From Arcuatula senhousia (taxonomy: Eukaryota > Mollusca > Bivalvia > Mytilida > Mytilidae), in the NCBI GenBank assembly GCA_963971305.1, contig OZ020309.1, positions 3,961,001 to 4,025,000 of the forward strand: a DNA stretch of 64,000 nt, read 5' to 3'. Below, in pieces: positions 32,921 to 45,469 of the stretch. The first letter of the stretch is position 1. Each line of letters begins with the position of its first letter. The notes beneath the pieces are model-generated. The model did no database searches. It was not told the DNA's origin and worked only from the letters and a program-made list of their open reading frames with translations. Position numbers and translations under genes: made by a program.

Positions 32921-35032
32921 ATGCCTCCTCAAAAGTGTTATCCATGCGCACTGTGCTCTAAACGAACAAAACCCGTTGAAATAAGGAATTTAAGTGGAGA
33001 CAAGAATAGAGATTTAAGAAAATACCTAATTAATAAACTGTTTATTTCACCACATACTGTAAATGAGGGTGTCACTTGTAATAAATGTAGACTGTTTTGC
33101 ACCAAGGAAATAAACCAAAAACAAACCATTAAGAGAAAGCAAAACCTGGACAATTATGATCCAGATTTCGTGCCGTCTGTCAAGATCTGCCGACCAAACA
33201 ATTCCGCTTTACCCAAGTCACCTCCTTCTGTGCATTTAAAAATACCCTCAACTACATCAAGTAATTCGCAATGCTTTGTCTGCAAACGACATGGGCCCAA
33301 ATTATTAACAGTTCCAAATTCAGCTAGATACGACTTATTTTTACAAAAACTTATTATTTTGCCCCAAGGTGCAAGATGCTGCCCAGGACATCTTTCGGGA
33401 GAAATATTGTCAAATGACTCATATGAAAAAATAGCCGAGAAGCAGAATTTTTCAAACTTAAATCGGACTGAAATAACAAATTTATTGAAGCAAATAAGAG
33501 ATATTGCTGTGAAAAATGCAAAGAAACGCATTGATTTCGATACACAAAATGCTTTGTCAAATAGTGATATCTACAACTTAACTGGTTTGACACTTGATAA
33601 TTTCAATGACCTTTGTTCTAAAATCCAATCAACACCAATGCGAGATACACCTTGTCGCAGTACACGTACATGTCTTGGCATATTCCTGACAAAACTTAAA
33701 TGTGGTATGTCAAATAGATTATTATCAACTCTTTTTAACCTTGGACGTGATGCAACCAGACGGGCCATTTCTTCAGTTAGGAAGTACTTAATGGAAACGT
33801 TCGTTCCTGAAAATCTCGGATTCAAACATGTCTCGCGCGAAGAAGTTATAACAAACCATACTCGACCTTTAGCTCAGTCTTTGTTTGGTAATGAATTCAG
33901 TCCAGCAATTCTTGTTGTCGATGGAACTTATATTTATGTTCAAAAGAGCGGACACTTCCAATTTCAGCGCAGATCCTATAGTTTACATAAACATAGGCCA
34001 TTAGTAAAACCTATGGTTTTTGTTACAACGTCAGGGTATATTGTTAGCGTAATGGGACCCTATTTCAGTGATTCAAAAAACAATGACTCAAACATTTTAA
34101 ATCACATTATCAAAACTGACATGGAAGAAATTACAACATGGCTTTATGAAAATGATGTGCTAATTGTAGATAGGGGTTTTCGAGACTCACTTGATCGTTT
34201 GAGTGATCTTGGTATCAAAGCTGAAATGCCTGCTTTTTTACCCCGTGGACAAAAACAACATACCGTTGAAGAAAGTAACATTACACGACTCGTTACTTAA
34301 CTACGGTGGATTGTTGAGTCGATTAATGGTAGAATTAAGTTCTTTAGGTATCTGGACAAAGTTTTGCCGACAAATCAGATTCCATATATAGGTGATTATG
34401 TTAAAATAGCATCTGGTTTGATTAATAAATATTTTAAGCCAATGAATGTAGGTGATCCACAAGCTGATGAATTGCTGGGTGCCAAGATGAGTTATTTATC
34501 AAAACAAATTAATGCACTGCAAACAGAAGTTGCAGAGCAATGCTTAGATAAACGCAGCTACAAGTGGTCAAAAATTGACGCTAGTGATAATGACGTCGTC
34601 TTCCCTCATTTAACTGAAGATAAATTGCGTAACTTAACATTAGGTTCTTATCAGATTAAAATGGCAAAATCATACACTGACGAACACATGGATGCAGATG
34701 GAGGGTATGAGGTGTTAATTTCAACTCTAGACGAGTCATTACTTTCAGCAAAGGTCCAAAGTAGACACATCAGTTCAAAAAGTTACCAGCTGTGGATTCG
34801 TTTTAGCGAGTGCTTGATACTTGGTTGGTATTGCAAGTGTAAAATAGGTGGACGTGTGGTTGGCATGTGCTCACATATAGCATCCGTAATCTGGTACCTT
34901 GGTTATGGCAGTCATACCGACAAACAGTTCCGCATCAACAATTGGGGACAGTATCTTCTAGATGCCAAAAATATTCCTGCTCCAGAGGACATTGATGAAA
35001 GCGAGGACGAAATGTCTGTCACAGAGGAATGA
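32921..35032 (+). pseudogene. DDE transposase with SWIM zinc finger, one nonsense codon
   Basis: One frame of 703 codons, interrupted only by TAA at 34298-34300 (codon 460). ATG 32921 sits two bases after an acceptor (ttttatttcag), so the 5' UTR is spliced. N-terminus has CxxC pairs (CALC, CNKC, CFVC), then a DDE_Tnp_4-type catalytic core: first Asp at codon 334 (LVVDGTYIYV), second at 417 (VLIVDRGF), Glu at 466 (RWIVESINGR). C-terminus has a SWIM finger C-x-C...C-x-H (WYCKCKIGG, MCSHIAS; about codons 638-653) and an acidic tail. Such enzymes cut and paste the transposon through a triad of acidic residues. The stop falls six codons before the Glu, so the truncated product lacks it. Everything after the stop is still in frame, so the lesion is recent. 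Confidence 0.85.
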
Positions 35033-35113
35033 TGTGACCATTGTTTATTATTTTAAACATTTATTATAAATATTTGTTGTTGTTGATAAATTCTTCATTC
35101 TGATGATTTTTCA

Positions 35114-36675
35114 GTGATAAATGGTGTTGCGCACAGCTCTGTAAAGTAATTGATATAATATAGAATGGATATGGTGAGCTGCAAAGTTAGAAAGGGGTGT
35201 CCGTGTGCCAACAGTGATGAAAATCATCTTTTTAAAGCCGTTGACACCGGAAAATCCAGCATGGGGTTGAGCTGGAATCGAACCCATACTCTGTCATCTA
35301 TGGCGACTTCGCCTGCACTGTGTCCAGCGCCCTAGACCACTAGACCACCTAGGCTAGATAAAAATCTAGCTTTCGGTTGCCTAGTTAAGCCTCCTCGTAG
35401 ACAATCTAAGGTTGTAATACAGTACACGATGAACATTAGGTGGGTAGGGAGAGAAAGATAGAGAATTGGTCGCAACTGGTAAAGTAATATAAGTATATAA
35501 GTGATAAATGGTGTTGCGCACAGCTCTGTAAAGTAATTGATATAATATAGAATGGATATGGTGAGCTGCAAAGTTAGAAAGGGGTGTCCGTGTGCCAACA
35601 GTGATGAAAATCATCTTTTTAAAGCCGTTGACACCGGAAAATCCAGCATGGGGTTGAGCTGGAATCGAACCCATACTCTGTCATCTATGGCGACTTCGCC
35701 TGCACTTCGCCTGTGGTCTAGGGCGCTGGACACAGTGCAGGCGAAGTCGCCATAGATGACAGAGTATGGGTTCGATTCCAGCTCAACCCCATGCTGGATT
35801 TTCCGGTGTCAACGGCTTTAAAAAGATGATTTTCATCACTGTTGGCACACGGACACCCCTTTCTAACTTTGCAGCTCACCATATCCATTCTATATTATAT
35901 CAATTACTTTACAGAGCTGTGCGCAACACCATTTATCACTTATATACTTATATTACTTTACCAGTTGCGACCAATTCTCTATCTTTCTCTCCCTACCCAC
36001 CTAATGTTCATCGTGTACTGTGTTACAACCTTAGATTGTCTACGAGGAGGCTTAACTAGGCAACCGAAAGCTAGATTTTTATCTAGCCTAGGTGGTCTAG
36101 TGGTCTAGGGCGCTGGACACAGTGCAGGCGAAGTCGCCATAGATGACAGAGTATGGGTTCGATTCCAGCTCAACCCCATGCTGGATTTTCCGGTGTCAAC
36201 GGCTTTAAAAAGATGATTTTCATCACTGTTGGCACACGGACACCCCTTTCTAACTTTGCAGCTCACCATATCCATTCTATATTATATCAATTACTTTACA
36301 GAGCTGTGCGCAACACCATTTATCACTTATATACTTATATTACTTTACCAGTTGCGACCAATTCTCTATCTTTCTCTCCCTACCCACCTAATGTTCATCG
36401 TGTACTGTGTTACAACCTTAGATTGTCTACGAGGAGGCTTAACTAGGCAACCGAAAGCTAGATTTTTATCTAGCCTAGGTGGTCTAGTGGTCTAGGGCGC
36501 TGGACACAGTGCAGGCGAAGTCGCCATAGATGACAGAGTATGGGTTCGATTCCAGCTCAACCCCATGCTGGATTTTCCGGTGTCAACGGCTTTAAAAAGA
36601 TGATTTTCATCACTGTTGGCACACGGACACCCCTTTCTAACTTTGCAGCTCACCATATCCATTCTATATTATATT
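35114..36675. repeat. palindromic multimer of a 387-bp tRNA-derived SINE
   Basis: Unit of exactly 387 bp with A box (ggtggtctagtggtctagg) and B box (gggttcgattccagc). Two units run on the minus strand (starts 35114 and 35501, the second cut short at 35705). A 29-base spacer follows, then units on the plus strand with period 387 (landmarks 35766, 36153, 36540), the last one incomplete. The arms form a near-perfect palindrome of about 590 bp each. The whole array is flanked by a 13-bp direct repeat TGATGATTTTTCA (35101-35113 and 36676-36688). The repeated open frames inside are not genes. Confidence 0.9.
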
Positions 36676-36869
36676 TGATGATTTTTCACATGTTTCCAAA
36701 AGTAAACATTATAACATCTATATAACTAACAACTCTTAAAATTAGGATACAGATATGGAAAGCTGTAGAAAATGTTGTTTAAATAGCATTTGTAAAGTAA
36801 TTTTGTCCCAAACTACATTGGACTATTTTATTATATCTTAAATGCATCAATGACATGTTAATGGTGGGT

Positions 36870-37500
36870 AATTCTTATAAACTTGTGCTTGAAAAATTAA
36901 AATTATATACTTTTAAAATTAGAATTTCCAAAAATCATAAGTTTTTCTATTTTTTTTGCGTTTTTTTTTACCCTCAAAATATTATAATAAAATTATGCGT
37001 GAAATACAGTTATGATATGATTAAATATGCCAATAAATATAGTAAACTGTTTTTGAGTACTTTATAAATGAAAATTTCCAGAAATCCCCAGTTTTTTCTT
37101 CCTTTTTCACATTTTTTGCCCCAAAAACACCTTTTACAATTAAAGTATGTGTGAAATACAGTTATGATATGATAAAGATGTTTACTTTTGATAATCTTGT
37201 GCCAAGAAATATAGTTAACTGTTTTTGAGTACTTTATCAATTAAAATTTCCAGGTATCCCCAGTTTTTCTTCATTTTTCACATGTTTGCCCCCAAAACAC
37301 CTTTTACAATTAAAGTATGTGTGAAATACAGTTATTATATGAAAAAGACATTTGTTTTTGATAGATTTGTGCTAAAAATAATTAAAAAGTATATTAGAGT
37401 ACTTTTGAAATTAAAATTTCCAGAAATCCCCAGTTTTTCTTCCTTTTTCACACTTTTTGCCCCAAAATGAAAATAATATGCATATTTTGGTGTAAAATTG
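36870..37500. repeat. tandem repeat, unit about 155-170 bp
   Basis: 'tgtgtgaaatacagttatgatatga', 'gagtacttt.taaattaaaatttccag.aatccccagttttt' and 'tttttgccccaaaa' recur at least three times in order. Short open frames here are by-products. It lies inside the ISL2EU-like element. Confidence 0.75.
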
Positions 37501-38196
37501 CCATTCTATGTAGAAACTATGTGTGAACTAACAAAAAAGCATAGAAACAACTAGTTTTGAGTTTGGGCCAAAAATGGCCCTTATCACCCCTACTCCTTTA
37601 TGATCACAGCATCAATGTTGGTCTGGGCTTTCTCTGGATTTAGATAAACATATGCTGAGGACCTCTTTATACCACTGACCATAGAATGCATATGATCTAA
37701 TACCGGGATCTGGAATGTTTGCTCTGCTCTCTCGATTCATGATTTTCTCGACATGTATTATAAATTCTTACTCGTAGCGCGCTGTTTGTTTACAAGTTGA
37801 AAAAAAGATTTATGGGAAATCGAATTTTGTTACGATTGATGTGATTGGACACATTAAACCCTCATAATCTGAATCGATTTTTCATTGGTTTACTTTACCG
37901 TATTCTTAAATTTCTTGTATTTGATTGGTTGTGTAATTTATCACAAGAAACCCACATTAGCTGACAAGAAACAACCATTATCAGATTTGAATTCGGATTG
38001 GACAAAACTATAATTTGCCGGAGCAAAATTGAAAAAAAACCATTATCAATCGCTAATGATAAATAACAAACCACTGAAATTATCATTAGCATCACCAAAC
38101 TATAGTTAGTGGGTGATAAACCCAGTTTATCGACCACTAACAACAGTTTACGGTCGATAAACTCAGTTAATGGGGTTTTTGTGACTGTCGCGTGCC

Positions 38197-39374
38197 ATAG
38201 GCAGTTGCTCTAAACTTGTAAGTGAGGTTTTTCATATTAAGAAATCATCAGGTTAAAAACATTACATTGTGTTATTAGTTTGCGCTTAGTTTTTATTTAG
38301 GTCTAAACTAGATTTTTAAATCTTTTTTTATAATAATACTAAATATTTTTTATTGTAAGCTTTGAAAAACTTTTTATTATCAAAACAGTTAGTGAACATC
38401 CTTTAAAATTACTTTTAAGCTACCGACGACTTGTCATAAATTACATATCCTTAACTCCATTATCAACACATCATATGGTTGCCTGTGTTGAAACAAGAAG
38501 AGACATAAACACATTTTTAACAAAATGGAGAAAAATATGTTAAAGAACCCTGGTAGACGTCTGATAAGAAAAGGATCATTAGGGTCGTCCGAAGGAGGCT
38601 AATTCGACTGATCACATCCATCCCTTTTTTTCCAGTGGCAGCCAAAGTTCTCATCTCGGATTAGCCTTGTGTCCCTATATCTCCCACATCATTATCATTT
38701 CATTTTCGAATTGTCACCCTGGACATGTTTGATCTGATATAGCCGCACTTGTGCTGCATGTGAGGAAAGTAGCTAACTGACTGTATTTGTAATTTATGAA
38801 GTTTTCAAACTTCTTAAATATTTTTTAACTTGTTCCTGATTTGTCTTACAAAAGGAAACACAAATAATTAAAATTAGAAACAAAATGGTTAAGCATACTT
38901 TTTATTCAAATCATAAGATACGATATGTGTATTTGATAATCAAATCGCCCTTTCAGACTGAACACGACAAATTAATTTCATACAATGATTAAAGGTGAAT
39001 GTCATAATCGTACAAAAAATAAAACAAGAATAAAATAAAATACAGTAAAGTATAATTGAGTGTTAATGAAGGCTCAATCTTTATAAAATATTGACCAATT
39101 ACGATTAACATGCTTTTCAATTTATAAACATGTAAATTTTGTACAAAATAGAAAATAATGCTCAAAACATGTTTTTTGTTTCAACTTTAAAATAAATTTG
39201 AACAAAAAAATCTATAGTATTAACTTGCTAGTTTTCCTGTGCTTTTTCTCTAATGCGTTACAATTCTGGTTACAGCCTTTTTTAGCTGTTTTTGTTAAGC
39301 ATGTTTTATGTGCTTTTCTATCAATTTGCTTCATTTTAGTTCTTATTTATTTTTGTGTGCCTATCTGTCTGCAT
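38197..39374. other. no gene seen
   Basis: AT-rich sequence with a few short frames and no domain. I see no repeat matched elsewhere in the window. Confidence 0.4.
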
Positions 39375-39552
39375 CATGCCGAGCTTTTCTCAATGAAAAG
39401 TCCAATCTGATGATAATGAACCATGTAATTTCTATCGGCCAACGCAAGACGCTTTTCTCATAAATCAAATTATTTCGATACTTTCCTAACCACCTGTTAA
39501 ATCATTTTAACGTTAAGGCATTGAAACAATACTAGACTAAAAACTCGGCATG
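39375..39552 (+). mobile_element. 178-bp MITE, copy 1
   Basis: It has inverted ends CATGCCGAGCTTTT / AAACTCGGCATG and about 95 percent identity by eye to the copy at 41033. No coding potential. Confidence 0.85.
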
Positions 39553-41032
39553 CTAGCCAACATTAAGCTTTCCTGGCCAAATCTTTCGGTGCCCGCTCTC
39601 CGTAGACATGTGCCCGACTGGCCCCTATCAAAGAATTGGGCCGGGCGCTCTTATTTTTTTCGAAATAAAATGTTCCTTTGATAAATTTAAAAATGTCAAA
39701 AAACGTAAATTGACCCCTTTCGTATTTTTGCCAAATCAACCGGAAGTGCCAAAATGCTGTCAAAATTGGCCCAATTCCTAGCCAAATGTTTGAACCAAAG
39801 GTCCCCTATTAAAAAAATTCCCTCCCGTCTCTGACTTTTTCAAAATTAAAATGTTCTGCCTACCCGTAAAATACAAAAAATTGTTTTACTTATTTCTTGC
39901 GATTGTCCTATAAAAACGTGTGTCCTGATTTTTAAAGACATAGAACCTATCAATTTCGCAATTTTTTACATTGAATAAAAAGAACATATATTAAAAATAT
40001 ACTATCTAAAACTTACCTTTACCAACATAAAAACTCAATGTTTTGCAGTTTTCTATAGAAAAATCTTATTTTGATAATTCGCTTTGATTAAGTATTGTCC
40101 AGCATAAATAGTTACTTTTGGTAAACTGGGTACTGTTAAACTGAGAAAAGAAATGTAACCAAACGAGGCGAAGAGAAAACGAAATCAGTAAATTAAGAAA
40201 AAACGACTGGTGTCGGCTAAAATCGATTCAATTTTCCTTTTTACCAGTTTCGCTTGATTTCGTTTCCTTTCTAAATACAGATTTTGGTTGCTAATTTTAC
40301 TGTTTGAGTTTCCTTCTTTACCGATATCGTTTTTTGCAGCTCCGTTTCTTTTGGTTACTTTTTGTTTCTCAGTTTACACGTACCCGCAAGTGTTTACATT
40401 CTATAATTAGTTTGTCCTCTTTTTTGACACTGCGTTTTTTTTCTCAGTTTTCCGTCGAAAAGAATACTTTCTGGCAGGTTTTTTGAAAATTTAACAGTTT
40501 CTTCAAAGGTTTTACAATGTATTCTTCAAATAGGGTGAATTTTAGTATTTTTTTTAAAATTGCCAAAATGATAGGTTCTATGTCTTTAAATTTAATGAAA
40601 TCACTAAAATCCACTTTGATGCACTAGAATAATCCAAGTTTAATAAAATGTTATCCATTTTTAATGTCGTCAAGTCGCGAACAAAAAATGTCAAAATATC
40701 CTATAGCAGGTGCTTCCTAATAATGAAGTTACTCATGCGTTACGACAATGTATTCCAATAGTATACACGTGATATGAATGAAATAATCGATATACACCGT
40801 TCAGAATACTATCCCCGGCAATCTTTTTTTCTATCTCCAAATGTCATTCAAATATGACGTCTCGGCACGCGGCTCCTTGGTTACAGCTAAGTAACAAAGT
40901 GTCGCTTCTGACAAAGAAAATAAAGAAGAACTAAACACTGAAGCCCCCCTTTTTTTCTGCTTACATGTATGCGCGATAACTTACCCCAACAACATGAAAC
41001 AAAAACAAAAACAAATGTTTTTTTAAAATAAA
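39553..41032. other. no gene seen
   Basis: Non-coding stretch between two MITE copies. It has T-rich tracts and short frames without domains. 39580-39640 holds a short GC-rich patch that I cannot assign. Confidence 0.4.
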
Positions 41033-41211
41033 CATGCCGAGCTTTTCTCAATGAAAAATCCAATCTGATGATAATGAACCATGTAATTTCTATTGGCCAA
41101 CGCAAGACGCTTTTCTCATTAATCAAATTATTTCGATACTTTCCTATCCACCTATTAAATCATTATAACGTTAAGGCATTGAAACAATAGTAGACGTAAA
41201 AGCTCGGCATG
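41033..41211 (+). mobile_element. 179-bp MITE, copy 2
   Basis: Same orientation and nearly the same sequence as copy 1, with cleaner ends CATGCCGAGCTTTT and AAAAGCTCGGCATG. CAT/ATG lies at both outer edges, so AT may be the duplicated target or part of the TIR. Confidence 0.85.
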
Positions 41212-41731
41212 GTTTGTGTTTGTTTATAGATTATGTGCATTTTTGTTATTTATATTTATTATGTCTTGTGTCCATGTCTGCATGCTATGTTATATATATA
41301 CATGTCTTTATGACTGTATTATGCTGACTAGTATATATAAAAGCTACCGGGAGCTTACGTCCATTGTTAACTTGATACTCGACTTTAAATAGAATTTACT
41401 TACAACTTGCGTAGTTTACAAAGTTCTATCTTCCAAAATAAGTATCAGTAAGGATATGTAAAATCTCTAAAGTTTATGAAATTCATGTATTTACTGTCTA
41501 TTTTCGTAAATACATCTGTTTACTATTTGCTTTAGTAAATTCACATTTTTACTAAAATTTGGTGAATACGCGTATTTACTGATTACACATATTGCTGTTA
41601 CATAATTATTTAGTACTATGATTGCTAACACTTGATTGAAAATATACTAGGATTTGAAAAGAGATTAAATTTAGTGCATTCAGAAGGGGTTATTCATTTT
41701 TTTGTTGTTGCAGGAAATCTGTCTAGCTTAA

Positions 41732-42500
41732 ATGGCAACCTTAGCCAACTTGAATTGTTCATTATATGTATGTGAAGATGAAGGCGTTCAAAACCCAGCC
41801 ATCCATCGGTGTATCTTTTTTGCTATAATGTCGGCAGCTACAAAGGAAGAAAGCTTTCAAACAATCAACATACAATCGCTGCAGAAAATTATAAAGTTTT
41901 GCTGATTTCATTAAAGACACAAACAATCAATGCCAGAAAATGAAATGTATTGCCGTACCTACGACTGAATGTTTTGTATCCAATGCCTCGCCGACGATAA
42001 CAAAACATATCCAGATTTGAAAAATATAGAATGAAGAGGTTTTATCACAGTCAAATCTTCTGCGGCTACCTCAAACAACATGATAAATTAATCATAAAAC
42101 AAAACTATGATCAAATCCTGAAGCATTTGAAAAAAAAAAGAACTATTGTCAGCAAATCAACAAACTAAAGTCAAGCTTCATGAAATAAGAAACATGAGAT
42201 TAAAGATAAATGTTCACCTCGACAAGTTCGAAAAACATTTAGCTAACGAATTAAATCTAAAGCACGAAGTTTTATTGTTGAATTAGACGCGACTACTTCT
42301 CATGTTGAATAAAAATAAACTCCGACAAAGAAACGTATATAAGATAAAGAGACAATGCTTAACTATGCCAATGACCCACAAACTTTTGTTGGATTATGTG
42401 TCATCAACGCAAGTACATGTATTAAAAACAGAAACCGAATTCCTTAACACTATTCAAAACAGTTAAGAGCTAAAGATCAATTAACTCGAAATTTTGTTTT
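41732..42500 (+). pseudogene. dead paralogue of the B-box gene, copy 1
   Basis: It starts like the intact gene: acceptor (gttgttgcag), then ATG and 'NCSLYVCEDEGVQ' (compare LCSLCEEEGIQ). Later, in shifting frames: 'QCLADD', 'KQNYDQILKHL', 'ELDATTSHVE', 'NYANDPQTFVGL', each aligned to the coiled-coil part of the 10.99-kb gene. Many stops and indels; zinc ligands are lost; the NHL part is missing. The retained intron acceptor shows that it arose by DNA duplication, not retrotransposition. Confidence 0.8.
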
Positions 42501-43009
42501 CTGCGACACTTGACTCATTTTTTAGGGTCTAAAATGTATGGGTAACATTTATAATTCTAATAGCATAGTGGTGATTGATATGGAACCCATAGAGCGCGAC
42601 CATTCTGTAGTAACGATACAAAGTTCAATATCCAAATTATAAAAAAGCAGATGTAAAGCATGGGCTATAATTTTAAAAGTACTTAGTATTTCATTTGTAG
42701 ATGTAATGTACTAAGTCCTTGCATATTGTAGCTTTACATGGTTAAACTTTCCGATGCTGATTTGTATTCCAGATTTAACAGATCTCGTTAAGTAAGCTTG
42801 ACTAAAAATCGATGATTGTAGAATTAAGTCCTAACTTATCAGAAACGTAAGAATATTTTTGTACTGTTCGTCTTCAAGGTGGTTGTTCGTTACCAAGAAG
42901 ACGTTTGTAATTGACGCTGATATTGGTGGTATCACAAGCACTAACTTCACAAATCATTACCGCGATATTATCTGGTTTCTGACAATATATATCGATACCG
43001 AAACACCGA

Positions 43010-43500
43010 CATGAGAAGCAAAGAAACACCAGTATGGCAATCAAATATCAAAAGTCCGAAAAGGGGCAAAGACACTATCAGTTACCTTAAGCGAGAATAG
43101 CACAAAGAAACACCAAACATCGAAACACCCATAAACCTGAATAGCAATCAACAATGCGAAAACAGTCGAACGAGAGTGAGCTCTTGTGCCCAGGAAGAGT
43201 TAGCCATTTTTGGTTGTTATAGCATATCCGTCGAGTTGCCAATTGTCATTTCGGCGTGTCAAATCCGATAAAGTAAGACAAAACAAAAACCCTATGACAA
43301 ACCAACAACAGCACTCGTCGCATAGATAGAAATCCCATCAGCACTCGTCTGAAAGGTAGAAATCCAACATTTGTCTAAGTGCAACATAACTTTGTATAAG
43401 CATTTTTGTATCGGACGCGATGCTCTGCTTAGGCAATCAATGTTAGTCCCGCAAACTCTGCAGTAACGAATCAATTGTGATACTTAAGTGAAAGTGAACG
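43010..43500 (-). pseudogene. Penelope-like element 3' fragment
   Basis: It matches 46437-46760 ('caaaagtccgaaa.gggcaaagac', 'atcaacaa.gcgaa', 'gagagtgagctc.tgtgc') including the C-terminal coding remnant on the minus strand. It is followed by unrelated AT-rich sequence. Confidence 0.55.
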
Positions 43501-43989
43501 ATTTTCGGACTATGACAAATGGCTACCGTTAGCTTATGATCCATGAGTTAAAGTGTTTTAATCAGTTGGCTTGAATTCACAACTAAAAGCATGATGTCAG
43601 TGTAAGGGGCCGCATCGGAGATACTGCCCATATTTAACTTAAAATGGGGTCTGGTAAAAACTTTTCTACGCGTATAATTCAGAAAACTACTTATTTGTAG
43701 GACCTCGTTCGAATATTTTTTCATCATAAGCATTATTTAATAAAGCAGAATTTTGTCTAAATGCAATTCTTAAACGTTTTTTAAAAGATTGAGGATGAAC
43801 GACATTGACATAAATACATGTATCCGTGTTTTCCTTTAAACTTAGCAATGACAAGGCGGTTTGAATAAAAGCCAGATGGCAAAGCGAGTATATGGATTGA
43901 AAATGGAATGTCCACGTTGAAAATATAATATCGTGGGGGATACGCCATTTATAAGTTAAAATACAATTTAAGCAAAAAAAAAAAAACAT

Positions 43990-44755
43990 CATTACTTAAT
44001 TTGTTTATATAAGACCACTTCTTGAATATTCTTCAGAAGTATGGATTAACTGCGGGAAAGTATTCACTGGTCTTCACCAGAGCAAATTGAGGTAGAGGCT
44101 GCACGAGTAGTGGAAACTGCAAATGTTCTATAACATGCATAATAAGAACACCCCTACTTATTTACAAGTCCTTGTTCTCAATACAATTCATAGTTTAACC
44201 ACATATCCTCTTAGAAATGGTGAGGACATAGCTATACTTTTTTGTAGACTGTCTATCCTAAGGGAGTCTTTCCTTCCATCCTAAAAAAAGTGGAATAAGT
44301 TAGGCGTAGCTCTTCGCAACGACGACTCTTTGGTGAAATTTAAAACGTGTATTTAACCAATCAAGTCAACGCTAAAAAGAATACCATTGTTCTTCACGTC
44401 AGGTCCTAGAAAATGAACATTATTCTTACTCAACTTAGATGCTTTGCATCTTTCCTTTATTTTGATTTACACAAAGTGAACATAATAGCTGACCCTTACT
44501 GTAGATGTGGATGTGGTATAGAAGATGCAAACCACTTTTTTCTCAAATGCCCTTTGTATCAAATACAAAAGATCGAAGTACTAAACAATCTAGAATGGAT
44601 ATGTCTGGCATCAAAATATTTGTGTTCTTTTTGTACCCTTTTCACGTGTACAAATTTGTATTTTTTTTTCAGTTTTGTTATATCATTTATTATTTTTACG
44701 CATGATCAGTTACTGTGTGTATTTTTCTTTGTAAATAAGGGGAAAAATTAAATTA
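43990..44755 (+). pseudogene. decayed LINE, C-terminal coding part
   Basis: Broken frames give 'YIRPLLEYSSEVWINCGK', 'NGEDIAILFCRLSILRESF', 'TSGPRK' and 'ILTQLRCFASFL', then 'YCRCGCGIEDANHFFLKCPLY', the Cys/His knuckle found at the C-terminus of this LINE group. A segment after 'FTGLHQS' is missing. The open frame of 112 residues at 44413 is the last part of it and not a separate gene. Confidence 0.75.
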
Positions 44756-44940
44756 ACGAACTTGGAAAATCAATCTCAAATGTCCATACGACAGAACAAA
44801 ACAATGAAGACATTCCAGAAAATTGAAGATCACGGTGGTCCTGACTTAATCCAGGCATTTCAACAGAAACAGTGGGTTAAACCAGGTTTTAATGCGCGCC
44901 GAACCCCCCTTCCATTGCGATCTTTAGGTCAGGTAGTTAC
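44756..44940 (-). repeat. dispersed repeat family B copy
   Basis: Inverse-orientation match to 7985-8215 ('gaacttggaaaatcaatctcaa', 'cggtggtcctgact', 'ggttttaatgcgcgcc'). It directly abuts the LINE remnant. Confidence 0.6.
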
Positions 44941-45469
44941 ACAAAAGACATACATGTATTAGGGATGTTATGGTGATCATCATAGTACAACAACCAGCCA
45001 GACACTAATCAAAGCAAGAACTAACCATTTCGTCTAACTCAGTGTATCTCGGAGAGGACTGCCTAAGTATTATTTATACTTGTGTCCAATCCCATATGCT
45101 TTTATTCGCAATAAAATATGTTTAAACTGTATGGAAACTTTTTTCAACTTGGTATTAGGTCAAAATTTTATATCGTTAATCTAACTTACGCCTGTCTGTT
45201 AAAATTGTTGTGATCTCAATTCAATTTGCAGACCCCTATCCTTTATTTCATTTCATCGTCTTCACAGCAGATTCAAAATAAATATACTAATACATGTAGA
45301 TGAATTAGATAAATAGCATACCAGGATTTACTGTGCAATTTTTCGACTTGGGATTATACGTAGTACAAATTTATTTTATTCTACTATTCTACGAAACTCT
45401 AAGATCGTAATAAAAAATGCATAATATAATGTAAGTGTTTATAGTTCATTTGTGCTTTGATAAATAGAC

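Larger units (their letters stand above)
31597..38196. mobile_element. ISL2EU/Harbinger-like DNA transposon with subterminal CTATAG repeats
   Basis: Ends GGCACGCAACA and TGTCGCGTGCC are inverted (one mismatch) and each is bordered by AT, which would be a 2-bp target duplication. Both subterminal regions carry repeated AACTATAGTTTG-type palindromes (about 31637, 31670, 31732 and, inverted, about 38096) and a shared 'tttatcgac.gtaaact' block. The only coding region inside is the transposase 32921-35032. A SINE multimer inserted later occupies 35114-36675, so the original element was about 5 kb. Confidence 0.7.
31344..41603. mobile_element. possible outer inverted-repeat element
   Basis: ATGTAACAG...GTGTAATCAGTA at 31344-31371 is inverted at 41577-41603, and both ends continue with scattered 'gtatttactg' and 'agtaaaaatgt' repeats. 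No target duplication is visible and no second transposase is found. It may be two unrelated solo ends; low confidence. Confidence 0.35.

Noticed and set aside
35381..36495. Repeated open frames of 97 and 88 codons
   Set aside because: They are the same frames read through each 387-bp SINE unit; no domain, and they follow the repeat period exactly.
35265..36560. tRNA genes
   Set aside because: A and B boxes are present but no acceptor stem or complete cloverleaf forms; they are SINE heads. The same holds at 6.03, 7.4 and 53.2 kb.
44413..44751. Separate zinc-knuckle gene
   Set aside because: It is the C-terminal piece of a LINE whose upstream parts lie directly before it in broken frames.
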